Assembly (NCBI GenBank): GCA_963838385.1
Contig: CAWIRE010000001.1
Location: 744,001 to 808,000 of the forward strand
DNA: 64,000 nucleotides
Source of the DNA: DAHUYF01 sp963838385
Lineage (GTDB): Bacteria > Pseudomonadota > Alphaproteobacteria > ATCC43930 > CGMCC-115725
Direction of reading: 5' to 3'
Shown here: positions 9,150 through 16,876 of the stretch, piece by piece
Layout of the letters: each line of letters begins with the position of its first letter
Position numbering within the stretch: the first letter of the stretch is position 1
Made by a program: the position numbers and the translations under genes
Notes under the pieces: model-generated
Told to the model about the DNA's origin: nothing
Databases searched by the model: none
Seen by the model: the letters and a program-made list of their open reading frames with translations, nothing else

Positions 9150-9776
9150 TCAGGCGTCGCGGCGCGGCGCCAGGCTTTGGCTGGGGGCGCCCGAGGCGCG
9201 GCCGCAGCGCAGCGCCCCGTCGACGGCGATCTCGGATTGCCCCTTGGCCGGCGCCAGTCGGCGCGGCACCCCGCGGCCGATCTCGTCCCGGTCCGGGCCC
9301 ATGCCCATCAGCTGCCGCAGCATTTCGCGGCCGCGCGACAGGCGCGAGCGGATGGTACCCACCGGCACGTCGAGCACGGCGGCGACCTCCTCGTAGCGCA
9401 TGCCTTCGAGGCCGACGAGCAGCAGCACGGAGCGCTGCTCCTCCGGCAGCTTGGCGATGGCGCGCTCGAGGTCGCGCAACTCCAGCCGCTTGCCTTGATT
9501 GGGCGAGGTCGTCAGCAGCGGCTCGCTGTCGGAGAGGCCGACGGCCGAACCCTCGCGCACCGCGCGGCGGACGTGGTTGACATACTGGTTGTGCAGGATG
9601 GTGAACAGCCAGGCGCGCAGGTCGGTACCCTTCTGCCAGAGATGCACTTTGCTCAATGCCCGGGTCAGGCAATCCTGCACCAAATCGTCGGCGGCGTTGA
9701 CGTCGCGCGTCAAGGCGCGGGCGTAGCGACGCAAGCGCGGGATCTCTTCCTCGATCTTTTTGCAGACATCGGACAT
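9150..9776 (-). CDS. ECF-family RNA polymerase sigma factor
   Basis: A 208-residue group 4 (extracytoplasmic function) sigma factor. Region 2 is clear at about residues 10-80 (ALTRDVNAADDLVQDCLTRA, then GTDLRAWLFTILHN). Region 4, at about 105-160, ends in the promoter-recognition helix (YEEVAAVLDVPVGTIRSRLS). The last 45 residues are a Pro/Arg/Ala-rich tail not seen in most members. A GAAGGAG ribosome binding site sits about 8 bases before the ATG. The family activates stress or envelope regulons and is held off by an anti-sigma factor; the convergent short gene at 8665-8916 is the obvious candidate. The exact ECF subgroup cannot be fixed by eye. The 241-bp gap to the divergent response regulator should hold its promoter. 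Confidence 0.92.
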   Translation of the reverse strand: MSDVCKKIEEEIPRLRRYARALTRDVNAADDLVQDCLTRALSKVHLWQKGTDLRAWLFTILHNQYVNHVRRAVREGSAVGLSDSEPLLTTSPNQGKRLELRDLERAIAKLPEEQRSVLLLVGLEGMRYEEVAAVLDVPVGTIRSRLSRGREMLRQLMGMGPDRDEIGRGVPRRLAPAKGQSEIAVDGALRCGRASGAPSQSLAPRRDA

Positions 9777-10017
9777 TCACCGGCTCCTTCGCGCGCTCCG
9801 CTGGCGCGCTGCAAGCGTGTTCAACGTGAAGCGACGAGACCGCTAGACTGTACCCACCTCCTGTAATCGCTTGATGTCATGGACGGGGGATTTCTGTAAG
9901 GAATTGTAACGGCATGTAATCGAACTCCGGTGAACGCATGGCGCGAACAGAGATTGCCCTCCCTCACCTGAGCGATATTGCATCACCGCCCCAGATGCGC
10001 CACAGTGACCGCCAACC

Positions 10018-10740
10018 ATGAACGCGACCGACCATATCCTGGTGGTGGACGACCAGAAGGAGATATGCGAAGTCGTCCAACAGTACTTGTCGAGCGAGGG
10101 CTACCGCGTCAGCGTCGCCAATGACGGCGGCGGGATGCGCAAAGTCATGGCGCAGGGCCCCGTCGATCTGGTCATCCTCGACCTGATGCTGCCGGGCGAG
10201 GACGGGCTGACCCTGGCGCGGGAACTGCGCGAGGAATCCACCGTCGGCATCATCATCCTGACCGGGCGGGGCGAGACCGTCGACCGCATCATCGGCCTCG
10301 AGATGGGCGCCGACGACTACCTGCCGAAGCCGTTCCATCTGCGCGAGCTGCTGGCGCGGGTCAAGAGCGTGCTGCGCCGCGCCTCGAGCCGTGCCCAGAA
10401 GGAGCAGCCAACCGGCGCCCGTGCCCGCGCCCGTTTCGCCGGCTGGCATCTCGATCTCGCGACGCGCGAGCTGGTCTCGCCCGATGGCGGCGAGGTGCGG
10501 CTGACCACCGGCGAGTTCGACCTGCTCGCCGCCTTCGTCAACAACGCCAACCAGGTGCTGAGCCGCGACCGGCTGCTCGATCTCGCGCGCAACCGCGAGG
10601 CCGGCCCGTTCGATCGCACCATCGACGTGCAGGTCGGGCGGCTCAGGCGCAAGCTCGAACCCGACCCGGCCAAGCCCACCATCATCAAGACGGTGCGCGG
10701 CACCGGCTACATCTTCACCCCCACCGTCGAAGTCGTCTGA
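10018..10740 (+). CDS. OmpR/PhoB-type two-component response regulator
   Basis: A 240-residue transcription regulator. The receiver domain (about 5-120) has the acidic pair D11-D12, phospho-acceptor D55 (VILDLMLPGEDG), T82 and K104 (YLPKPFH). The winged-helix DNA-binding domain (about 140-235) has TTGEFDLLAAFV, DRTIDVQVGRLRRKLE and TVRGTGYIF, which place it in the OmpR family. No histidine kinase is next to it, so within this window it is an orphan; the cognate sensor and targets cannot be inferred. It is divergent from the ECF sigma gene, and the two share the 9777-10017 intergenic region. Confidence 0.93.
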   Translation: MNATDHILVVDDQKEICEVVQQYLSSEGYRVSVANDGGGMRKVMAQGPVDLVILDLMLPGEDGLTLARELREESTVGIIILTGRGETVDRIIGLEMGADDYLPKPFHLRELLARVKSVLRRASSRAQKEQPTGARARARFAGWHLDLATRELVSPDGGEVRLTTGEFDLLAAFVNNANQVLSRDRLLDLARNREAGPFDRTIDVQVGRLRRKLEPDPAKPTIIKTVRGTGYIFTPTVEVV

Positions 10741-10804
10741 GCGCGGCGGTCACGGCCGGGAACGGCGATGAGCGCCGTCTGGCCGGCAACCAGCATGCGC
10801 CGGC

Positions 10805-11779
10805 CTAGCCGTCCTTCGCCACCGGCGCGACGTTGCCCATCGCTGCCCGCCTGGCGCGCCGCCGGTCGCCATAGGCCTTGGCGAACTCGGCGCCGAACAG
10901 CAGGATCTGTGCCGAGTAGTAGATCCACACCAGCAGCAGCACCAGCGTGCCGGCGGCGTGGTAGACCGACCTCACGCCGCTGGTGGCGATGTAGAGGCTG
11001 ATGAAGTGCCGGCCGATGGTGAAGAGCACCGCGGTGACGGCGGCGCCGATCCAAACGTCGCGCCACTCGACCGCGGCGTCCGGCAGGATCTTGAAGATCA
11101 TCGCGAACAGCACCGCCGTCATCGCCAGCGACAACAGGAAATCGAGGCCGGCGAGCAGGGAGGGAAGCCCGGGCAGGATCTGGGCGAGATAGCCGCTGAA
11201 CGCCTCCAGCGCGGCGCTGAGGACGAGCGAGATTGCCAGCAGCAGGCCGATGGCGACGATCAGCGCCAAGCTGCGCAGGCGCAGCTTCACCAGCTTCCAG
11301 AGACCGGCATCGGCCGCCGGATTCGCCTTCCAGATCACGTTGAGCGCCGCCTGGACCTCGCCGAAGACGCCGGTCGCGGCAACGACGAGCGCGAGCAGCC
11401 CGACCAGCGTCGCGATGATCCCCGAGGCAGTGCCACTGGCGCTCCGCAGCAGCGCCTGCACCGCGCCGGCGCTCTCCTTGCCGACCAGGGCCGCGATCTG
11501 ATCGAAGAGCGCGCCCTCCGCCGCCTGTTTGCCGAAGACGAGGCCCGCGACGGCGATGACGAGGATGAGGACGGGAGCCAGCGAGAAGACCGTGTAGTAG
11601 GCGATCGCCGCGCCCATGCTGGGCGCGCGGTCGGCGAGCCAGCTGCCGATCGCCGCGCGGAGCAGGTCTACCCAATCGCGGCCGGTGGCGAATGCCGCTT
11701 TGGGCGCGCCGCGCGCCAAGGAAACGCCTCTCCTGACGCGCTCATCCATCTGCCGCGCCCGCGCCGTTGATCGTGCCAT
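10805..11779 (-). CDS. YihY/BrkB family inner-membrane protein
   Basis: A membrane protein of about 324 residues with six predicted transmembrane segments. It carries the family-typical opening APSMGAAIAYYTVFSLAPVLIL, followed by hydrophobic stretches in GTASGIIATLVGLLALVVAA, LRSLALIVAIGLLLAISLVL, LLSLAMTAVLFAMIFKILPD, WIGAAVTAVLFTIGRHFISL and AAGTLVLLLVWIYYSAQILL. The C-terminal tail is basic and cytosolic. YihY/BrkB proteins are common but biochemically uncharacterised; early naming as ribonuclease BN was wrong. The start is uncertain: in-frame ATGs are at 11815, 11779 and 11749, and the first 12 codons from 11815 look non-coding. It lies 46-83 bp downstream of the 5-oxoprolinase-like gene and may be co-transcribed. 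Confidence 0.88.
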   Translation of the reverse strand: MARSTARARQMDERVRRGVSLARGAPKAAFATGRDWVDLLRAAIGSWLADRAPSMGAAIAYYTVFSLAPVLILVIAVAGLVFGKQAAEGALFDQIAALVGKESAGAVQALLRSASGTASGIIATLVGLLALVVAATGVFGEVQAALNVIWKANPAADAGLWKLVKLRLRSLALIVAIGLLLAISLVLSAALEAFSGYLAQILPGLPSLLAGLDFLLSLAMTAVLFAMIFKILPDAAVEWRDVWIGAAVTAVLFTIGRHFISLYIATSGVRSVYHAAGTLVLLLVWIYYSAQILLFGAEFAKAYGDRRRARRAAMGNVAPVAKDG

Positions 11780-11861
11780 CCTCGCCCATGCGCGGCGGAG
11801 ATGGCAAGACGACATGGCGCGCGGCGGCGCACGCTATATCGGGATAGCTTAGTGCGGTTCG

Positions 11862-14800
11862 CTACTCGGCGGCCTGGCGCGCCGCCGGGCTACCATAGCC
11901 GCCCCCGCCCGGCGTCTCGATGACGAACACGTCGCCGGCATTCATGGCGACGACGTGGGTCCCGCCGAAACTCTCGCGGCGGCCGTCGGCACGCTCGACC
12001 CAGTTGCGCCCGAGCGCGCCCGGCGCGCCGCCGGCCAGCCCATAAGGCGCCACGCGGCGATGGTTGGAGAGGATCGCCGCGGTCATCGCCTCGCGAAACC
12101 GCATCCGGCGCACGACGCCGTTGCCGCCGCGATGGCGCCCGGCGCCGCCGGAGCCGCGGCGGATGGCGAAGCTCTCGAGCAGCACCGGGAAGCGCCACTC
12201 CAGCACCTCGGGATCGGTGAGGCGCGTGTTGGTCATGTGCGTGTGAACGGCGTCCGTGCCGTCGAAATCGGGCCCGGCGCCGGAGCCGCCGCAGATCGTC
12301 TCGTAATATTGGTAGCGCGCATTGCCGAAGGTGAAGTTGTTCATCGTGCCCTGCGCCGCCGCCATGACGCCGAGCGCGCCGTAGAGCGCGTCGGTGATGG
12401 CCTGCGAGGTCTCGACATTGCCGGCGACCACCGCGGCGGGGTAGCGCGGGCTCAGCATCGAGCCCGGCGGTATCACCAGCTCGAGCGGCTTGAGGCAGCC
12501 GCCGTTCATCGGGATCTCGTCGTCCACCAGCGTGCGGAAGACGTAGAGCACCGCCGCCTTGCACACCGCCGAGGGCGCGTTGAAATTGCTGGCGAGCTGC
12601 GCGCTGGTGCCGGTGAAGTCGATGACGGCGCGGCGCGCGGCGCGGTCGATCGAGATGCGCACCTTGATCACGGCGCCATCGTCCATCTCGTAGACGAAGG
12701 CGCCGTCCCTCAGCACGCCGAGCACGCGGCGCACGGCCTCCTCGGCATTGTCCTGGACATGGCGCATATAGGCCTCCACCGAGGCCTGGCCGAAATGCCG
12801 CACCATGCGGCGCAGCTCCTGCACTCCTTTCTCGCAGGCGGCGATCTGCGCCTTGAGATCGGCGATGTTCTGCGTCGGATTGCGCGCCGGGTAACGGCCG
12901 GAGGACAGCAGCGCCGTCATCTCGGCCTCGCGGAAGCGGCCGGCATCGACCAGCAGGAAATTGTCGATGAGCACCCCCTCCTCCTCGACGCTGCGGCTGT
13001 CGGGCGGCATCGAGCCGGGGGTGATGCCGCCGATATCCGCCTGGTGGCCGCGCGAGGCGACGTAGAACAGCACCTCGCCGCTGCCCGCGCGATCTGCTTC
13101 GGCAAAGACGGGAGTGATGACGGTGACGTCGGGCAGGTGGGTTCCGCCATTATAGGGCGCGTTCAGCACATAGACGTCGCCCGGCCGCATGCCGCGCCCG
13201 TCGGCGCCGCCACCGCGGGCACGGATCACGGTCTGCACGCTTTCGCCCATCGAGCCCAGATGCACCGGCAGGTGCGGCGCATTGGCGATGAGCGAGCCTT
13301 CGCGGTCGAAGAGCGCGCAGGAGAAGTCGAGCCGCTCCTTGATGTTGACGGAATAGGCGGTGTTCTGCAGCGCCACGCCCATCTGCTCGGCGATCGCCAT
13401 GAAGAGGTTGTTGAAGACCTCGAGCATCACGGGATCGACGCTGGTGCCGATGGCGACGCGGCTCGGCAGCGGCATCACGCGCTCCAGCACGAGATAGCGC
13501 CGAGCATCGAGCACCGCGCGCCAGCCCGGCTCGACCACGGTGGTGGCCGTGGCCTCGCGGATGATCGCCGGCCCCGCCACCGCCTGCCCCGGCAGCAGCG
13601 TGTCGCGGTCGAAGACCGGCGCCTGGTGCGCGGCGCCGCCGGTGAAGAGATCGATCCGCGCCAGCGGCACCGGCGCGCCGGGCGCAGCCGGCGCCGGCTC
13701 GACCCGGTCCGGCGCCGTGTCGGTGGCGCCCACCACCTCGACCGAGACGGCCTCGACCACCAGCGGCTTCTCCGGCGAGACGAAGCCGTAGCGCTGCCGG
13801 TGCGCCGCCGCGAAGCTGGCGGCGATCTCGGCGCGCGTGCCGAAAGGCACCAGCAGCGACGTGTCGGTGCCGTCGTATTTGACATGCGCCTTGCGCTCGA
13901 CGCGGATCTGCGCCGGCGCCACGCCTTGCGCCTGCATCTCCGCCGCGCCGTCGGCGGCGAGACGGTCGAGCGTCGCGCCGAGCTCGGCCATGGTCTCTTC
14001 GGCGAGGCGCTTCTCCACCGCCTGCTCGCGCAGCGCGCGCAGGTCGGCGAGCCCCATGCCATAGGCCGAGAGCACGCCGGCGAAGGGATGGATGTAGACG
14101 CGCTTCATGCCGAGCGCGTCGGCCACCAGGCAGGCGTGCTGCCCGCCGGCGCCGCCGAAGCAGCACAGCGTGTATTCCGTCACGTCGTAGCCGCGCTGGA
14201 TCGAAATCTGCTTGATGGCGTTCGCCATGTTCTCGACCGCGATGCGCAGGAAGCCTTCGGCGACCTCGGCCGGGGCGCGGCGATTGCCGGTGGCGCGCGC
14301 GATCTCGTCGGCGAGCGCCGCGAATTTCCGCTCGACGATCTCGGCGTCGAGCGGCGCGTCGCCGCCGGGGCCGAAGACCTGCGGGAAGAAACGCGGCTGC
14401 AGCTTGCCGAGCATCAGATTGCAATCGGTGACGGTGAGCGGCCCGCCGCGGCGATAGCAGGCCGGGCCGGGATTGGCGCCCGCCGATTCCGGGCCCACCC
14501 GATAGCGCGCGCCGTCGAAGCTGCAGATCGAGCCGCCGCCGGCCGCCACGGTGTGGATGTGCATCATCGGCGCGCGCATGCGCACGCCGGCCACCATGGT
14601 CTCGAAGCTGCGCTCGTACTCGCCGGCGTAATGCGACACGTCGGTCGAGGTGCCGCCCATGTCGAAGCCGATGATCTTGTCGAAGCCACCCATCTCGGCC
14701 GTGCGCACGGCGCCGACGATGCCGCCCGCCGGACCCGACAGGATGGCGTCCTTGCCCTGGAAGCGCCGCGCATCGGTGAGGCCGCCATTCGACTGCATGA

Positions 14801-15518
14801 AGAAGAGCCGCGTCCCGCCCAGCGCGCCCGCCACCTGGTCGACATAGCGCCGCAGGATCGGCGAGAGATAGGCGTCGACCACGGTGGTGTCGCCGCGGCT
14901 CACCAGCTTCATCAGCGGGCTCACTTCGTGGCTGACCGAGACCTGGGCGAAGCCCAGGGCGCGGGCGAGCTCGGCCGCGCCACGCTCATGCGCGGGATAG
15001 CGGTAGCCGTGCAGGAAGACGATAGCGGCCGAACGGATGCCGGCGGCCAGCGCGGCCTCGAGATCCGCCCGGAGCCGCGCGAGATCGAGCGGCGCCAGCA
15101 TGTCGCCTTCGGCGGTGACGCGCTCCTCCGCCTCGATCACGCGCTCATAGAGCAGCTCCGGCAGCACGATGTGGCGCTCGAAGAGCTTGGGGCGCGCCTG
15201 GTAGCCGATGCGCAGCGCATCGCCGAAGCCCTTGGTGATGACCAGCACCGTGCGCTCGCCCTTGCGCTCCAGCAGCGCGTTGGTGGCGACCGTGGTGCCC
15301 ATCTTCACGGCTGCGATGGCGGCGCCGGGGATCGGCCTGTCGGCCGCGAGGCCGAGCAGGTCGCGGATGCCCTGGATCGCGGCGTCCGGGTAGCGTTCGG
15401 GATTGTCGGAGAGCAGCTTGTGGGTGAGCAGCACGCCATCCGGCCGGCGCGCCACCACATCGGTGAAGGTGCCGCCCCGGTCGATCCAGAACTGCCAGCC
15501 GGGCTCGCTGCCGCTCAT
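11862..15518 (-). CDS. Fused hydantoinase A/B protein, 5-oxoprolinase (ATP-hydrolysing) type
   Basis: One 1218-residue chain carries both halves of the hydantoinase/oxoprolinase family. HyuA-like residues 1-690 open with the FWIDRGGTFTDVVARRPDG nucleotide-binding motif and contain the second phosphate motif FDMGGTSTDVSHY. HyuB-like residues about 700-1210 include PHLPVHLGSMGESVQTVI, FTGTSAQLASNFNAP and a Gly-rich C-terminus (ETPGGGGYG). The length and domain order match eukaryotic-type 5-oxoprolinases (about 1290 residues), which open 5-oxo-L-proline to glutamate with ATP. Related fusions act on hydantoins or similar cyclic amides, so the substrate is not certain. It follows the HAD hydrolase gene by 45 bp on the same strand. 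Confidence 0.92.
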   Translation of the reverse strand: MSGSEPGWQFWIDRGGTFTDVVARRPDGVLLTHKLLSDNPERYPDAAIQGIRDLLGLAADRPIPGAAIAAVKMGTTVATNALLERKGERTVLVITKGFGDALRIGYQARPKLFERHIVLPELLYERVIEAEERVTAEGDMLAPLDLARLRADLEAALAAGIRSAAIVFLHGYRYPAHERGAAELARALGFAQVSVSHEVSPLMKLVSRGDTTVVDAYLSPILRRYVDQVAGALGGTRLFFMQSNGGLTDARRFQGKDAILSGPAGGIVGAVRTAEMGGFDKIIGFDMGGTSTDVSHYAGEYERSFETMVAGVRMRAPMMHIHTVAAGGGSICSFDGARYRVGPESAGANPGPACYRRGGPLTVTDCNLMLGKLQPRFFPQVFGPGGDAPLDAEIVERKFAALADEIARATGNRRAPAEVAEGFLRIAVENMANAIKQISIQRGYDVTEYTLCCFGGAGGQHACLVADALGMKRVYIHPFAGVLSAYGMGLADLRALREQAVEKRLAEETMAELGATLDRLAADGAAEMQAQGVAPAQIRVERKAHVKYDGTDTSLLVPFGTRAEIAASFAAAHRQRYGFVSPEKPLVVEAVSVEVVGATDTAPDRVEPAPAAPGAPVPLARIDLFTGGAAHQAPVFDRDTLLPGQAVAGPAIIREATATTVVEPGWRAVLDARRYLVLERVMPLPSRVAIGTSVDPVMLEVFNNLFMAIAEQMGVALQNTAYSVNIKERLDFSCALFDREGSLIANAPHLPVHLGSMGESVQTVIRARGGGADGRGMRPGDVYVLNAPYNGGTHLPDVTVITPVFAEADRAGSGEVLFYVASRGHQADIGGITPGSMPPDSRSVEEEGVLIDNFLLVDAGRFREAEMTALLSSGRYPARNPTQNIADLKAQIAACEKGVQELRRMVRHFGQASVEAYMRHVQDNAEEAVRRVLGVLRDGAFVYEMDDGAVIKVRISIDRAARRAVIDFTGTSAQLASNFNAPSAVCKAAVLYVFRTLVDDEIPMNGGCLKPLELVIPPGSMLSPRYPAAVVAGNVETSQAITDALYGALGVMAAAQGTMNNFTFGNARYQYYETICGGSGAGPDFDGTDAVHTHMTNTRLTDPEVLEWRFPVLLESFAIRRGSGGAGRHRGGNGVVRRMRFREAMTAAILSNHRRVAPYGLAGGAPGALGRNWVERADGRRESFGGTHVVAMNAGDVFVIETPGGGGYGSPAARQAAE

Positions 15519-15563
15519 GCGGGGAAGCTCCTAGCACCCTCTCCGGCCCGCCGCCACCCCCGC

Positions 15564-16287
15564 TCAGGCCCCGAGGCGCTCGGCCAGCTCGTTGAAGTCG
15601 CCCGCGACCGCGTCGAAGCTGTTGCCGGGAGACGTCGTGCGGCTTCTTGCCCCTGCCCCATTCCAGCGGCCGCGGCACGTAGCCGGTCCTGAGCCCTTCG
15701 CGCGCCGCCGCGGCGAGATCGCTCGGATGGGCCGCCACCAGCATCACCTCGGCGGGTGAGAGGCCGAGGAGATCGGGGGGCAGGCGATAGGCTTCGGGAT
15801 CGGGCTTGTAGTGATGGGCGAGCTCGGCCGAGAGCACGACGTCCCAGGGCAGGCCGCCATGCCTTGCCAGATCGACCAGCAGCGCCATGTTGCCGTTGGA
15901 CAGCGTGCCGATGATGAAGCGGCGCTTGAGGCGGCCAAGGCCCGCCACCGCATCCGGCCACGGGTCGAGCCGGTGCCAGGCGCGGTTGAGATGGTCGGTC
16001 TCGGCCTCGCTGAGGCCGGAGATGCCCCGCTCGCTCAGCAGCTCGCCGAGGATCATGCGATGGAGGTCGTCGATGCGGGTCCAGGGCAGCTCGCCCGAGC
16101 GGACGCGCTGCATCGCCGGCTGGTAGCCGCCGCGCCAGGCGTCGGCAAAGCTCGGCCAGTCGGCGGCGAGCCCCTTGGCGCGGCCCATTGCCTCGAGCTC
16201 GCGGATGATGCTGCCGCGCCAGTCCACCACCGTGCCGAAGACGTCGAAGACGAGGGCCTTGACGCTGCCGCCGAGATTTCCGTTCAT
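15564..16287 (-). CDS. HAD hydrolase, haloacid dehalogenase type II (one frameshift)
   Basis: A protein of about 240 residues in the L-2-haloacid dehalogenase branch of the HAD superfamily. The N-terminal nucleophile motif is KALVFDVFGTVVDWRG, the Thr/Ser motif is IIGTLSNGNMALL, and the Lys/acidic motifs are HHYKPDPEAY and MLVAAHPSDLAAA. The frame is broken near 15627-15629: removing one base from a run of three C (minus strand) joins it to a normal family ending, FDAVAGDFNELAERLGA, with a stop at 15564. I therefore treat it as intact with a sequence error. It likely hydrolyses a small carboxylic or phosphorylated compound; substrate unknown. First gene of a unit with the 5-oxoprolinase-like gene. 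ATG at 16287. Confidence 0.87.
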
Positions 16288-16379
16288 GAGCTTGTCCCGT
16301 CCGGGGAAGGCCTCTGAGGCACGGGTTAAAGTCGATGCCGGGCGGCGACGCAACCCTGCCGCCGGCGAGGAGCTTAAGC

Positions 16380-16869
16380 ATGGACGACATCATCCCCGAC
16401 ACGACGCCGCCGCGCGTGCCGCCGGTCGAGCCCGATCTCCTGGGCTCCGCCATCTTTCTGTTCTCGGAGTATCTGCAGCAGATCGCCGATCTCGAGATCG
16501 ACGACGAGGACGAGGACGAGGACCAGGACGATGCCAACGGCGAGGACGGTGCTGCGGAAGAGGAGGACGAGGAGGAGAGTCTCGCCGATCGAAATGCGCG
16601 CGGTGCTCGATCTCTTCGCCGAGGAGCTGGGCACCAGCGTGCCGGTGACGCTCAACCTCTACATGCGCGTCACGGCGCTGTTCCGCCTGCTGGCGGCCAG
16701 CCCGTCGCTGGCGCGGCTCGCGGCGGCCGATGAGGACGGCGGCGGCGGGCTCAGCGAGGACGCGCTCCTCGCCTTCGCCCGGCTCGACCTCCATGTCCGC
16801 CGCAACGAGGGCGGCATCGTCGCCGATTTCGATGCGCGCGAATTGCGCGACGCGCTGACCAGCGGTTGA
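16380..16869 (+). CDS. Acidic hypothetical protein (one frameshift)
   Basis: About 162 residues after correction; I do not recognise the family. The N-terminal half has a hydrophobic/amphipathic stretch (LLGSAIFLFSEYLQQIADLE) followed by a strongly acidic run of Asp/Glu at residues about 40-68. The C-terminal half looks folded and helical (MRAVLDLFAEELGTSVPV, YMRVTALFRLLAASPSLARL, FDARELRDAL). The two halves are in different frames; deleting one base near 16578 joins them through EEEVSPIEM. The join is supported by coding-like sequence on both sides and by a GAGGAG ribosome binding site before the ATG at 16380. It ends 7 bases before the TPR-sulfotransferase gene and could be co-transcribed with it. 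Confidence 0.6.
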
Positions 16870-16876
16870 GGCGCGG

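Noticed and set aside
11955..15692. A plus-strand open frame of over 1200 codons antisense to the oxoprolinase-like gene; similar long antisense frames occur at 4781-8146, 16751-20890 and 26994-30239.
   Set aside because: Their translations are Arg/Ala/Gly/His-rich without any domain, and the opposite strand encodes clear conserved proteins. They are a product of high GC content, which removes stop codons.
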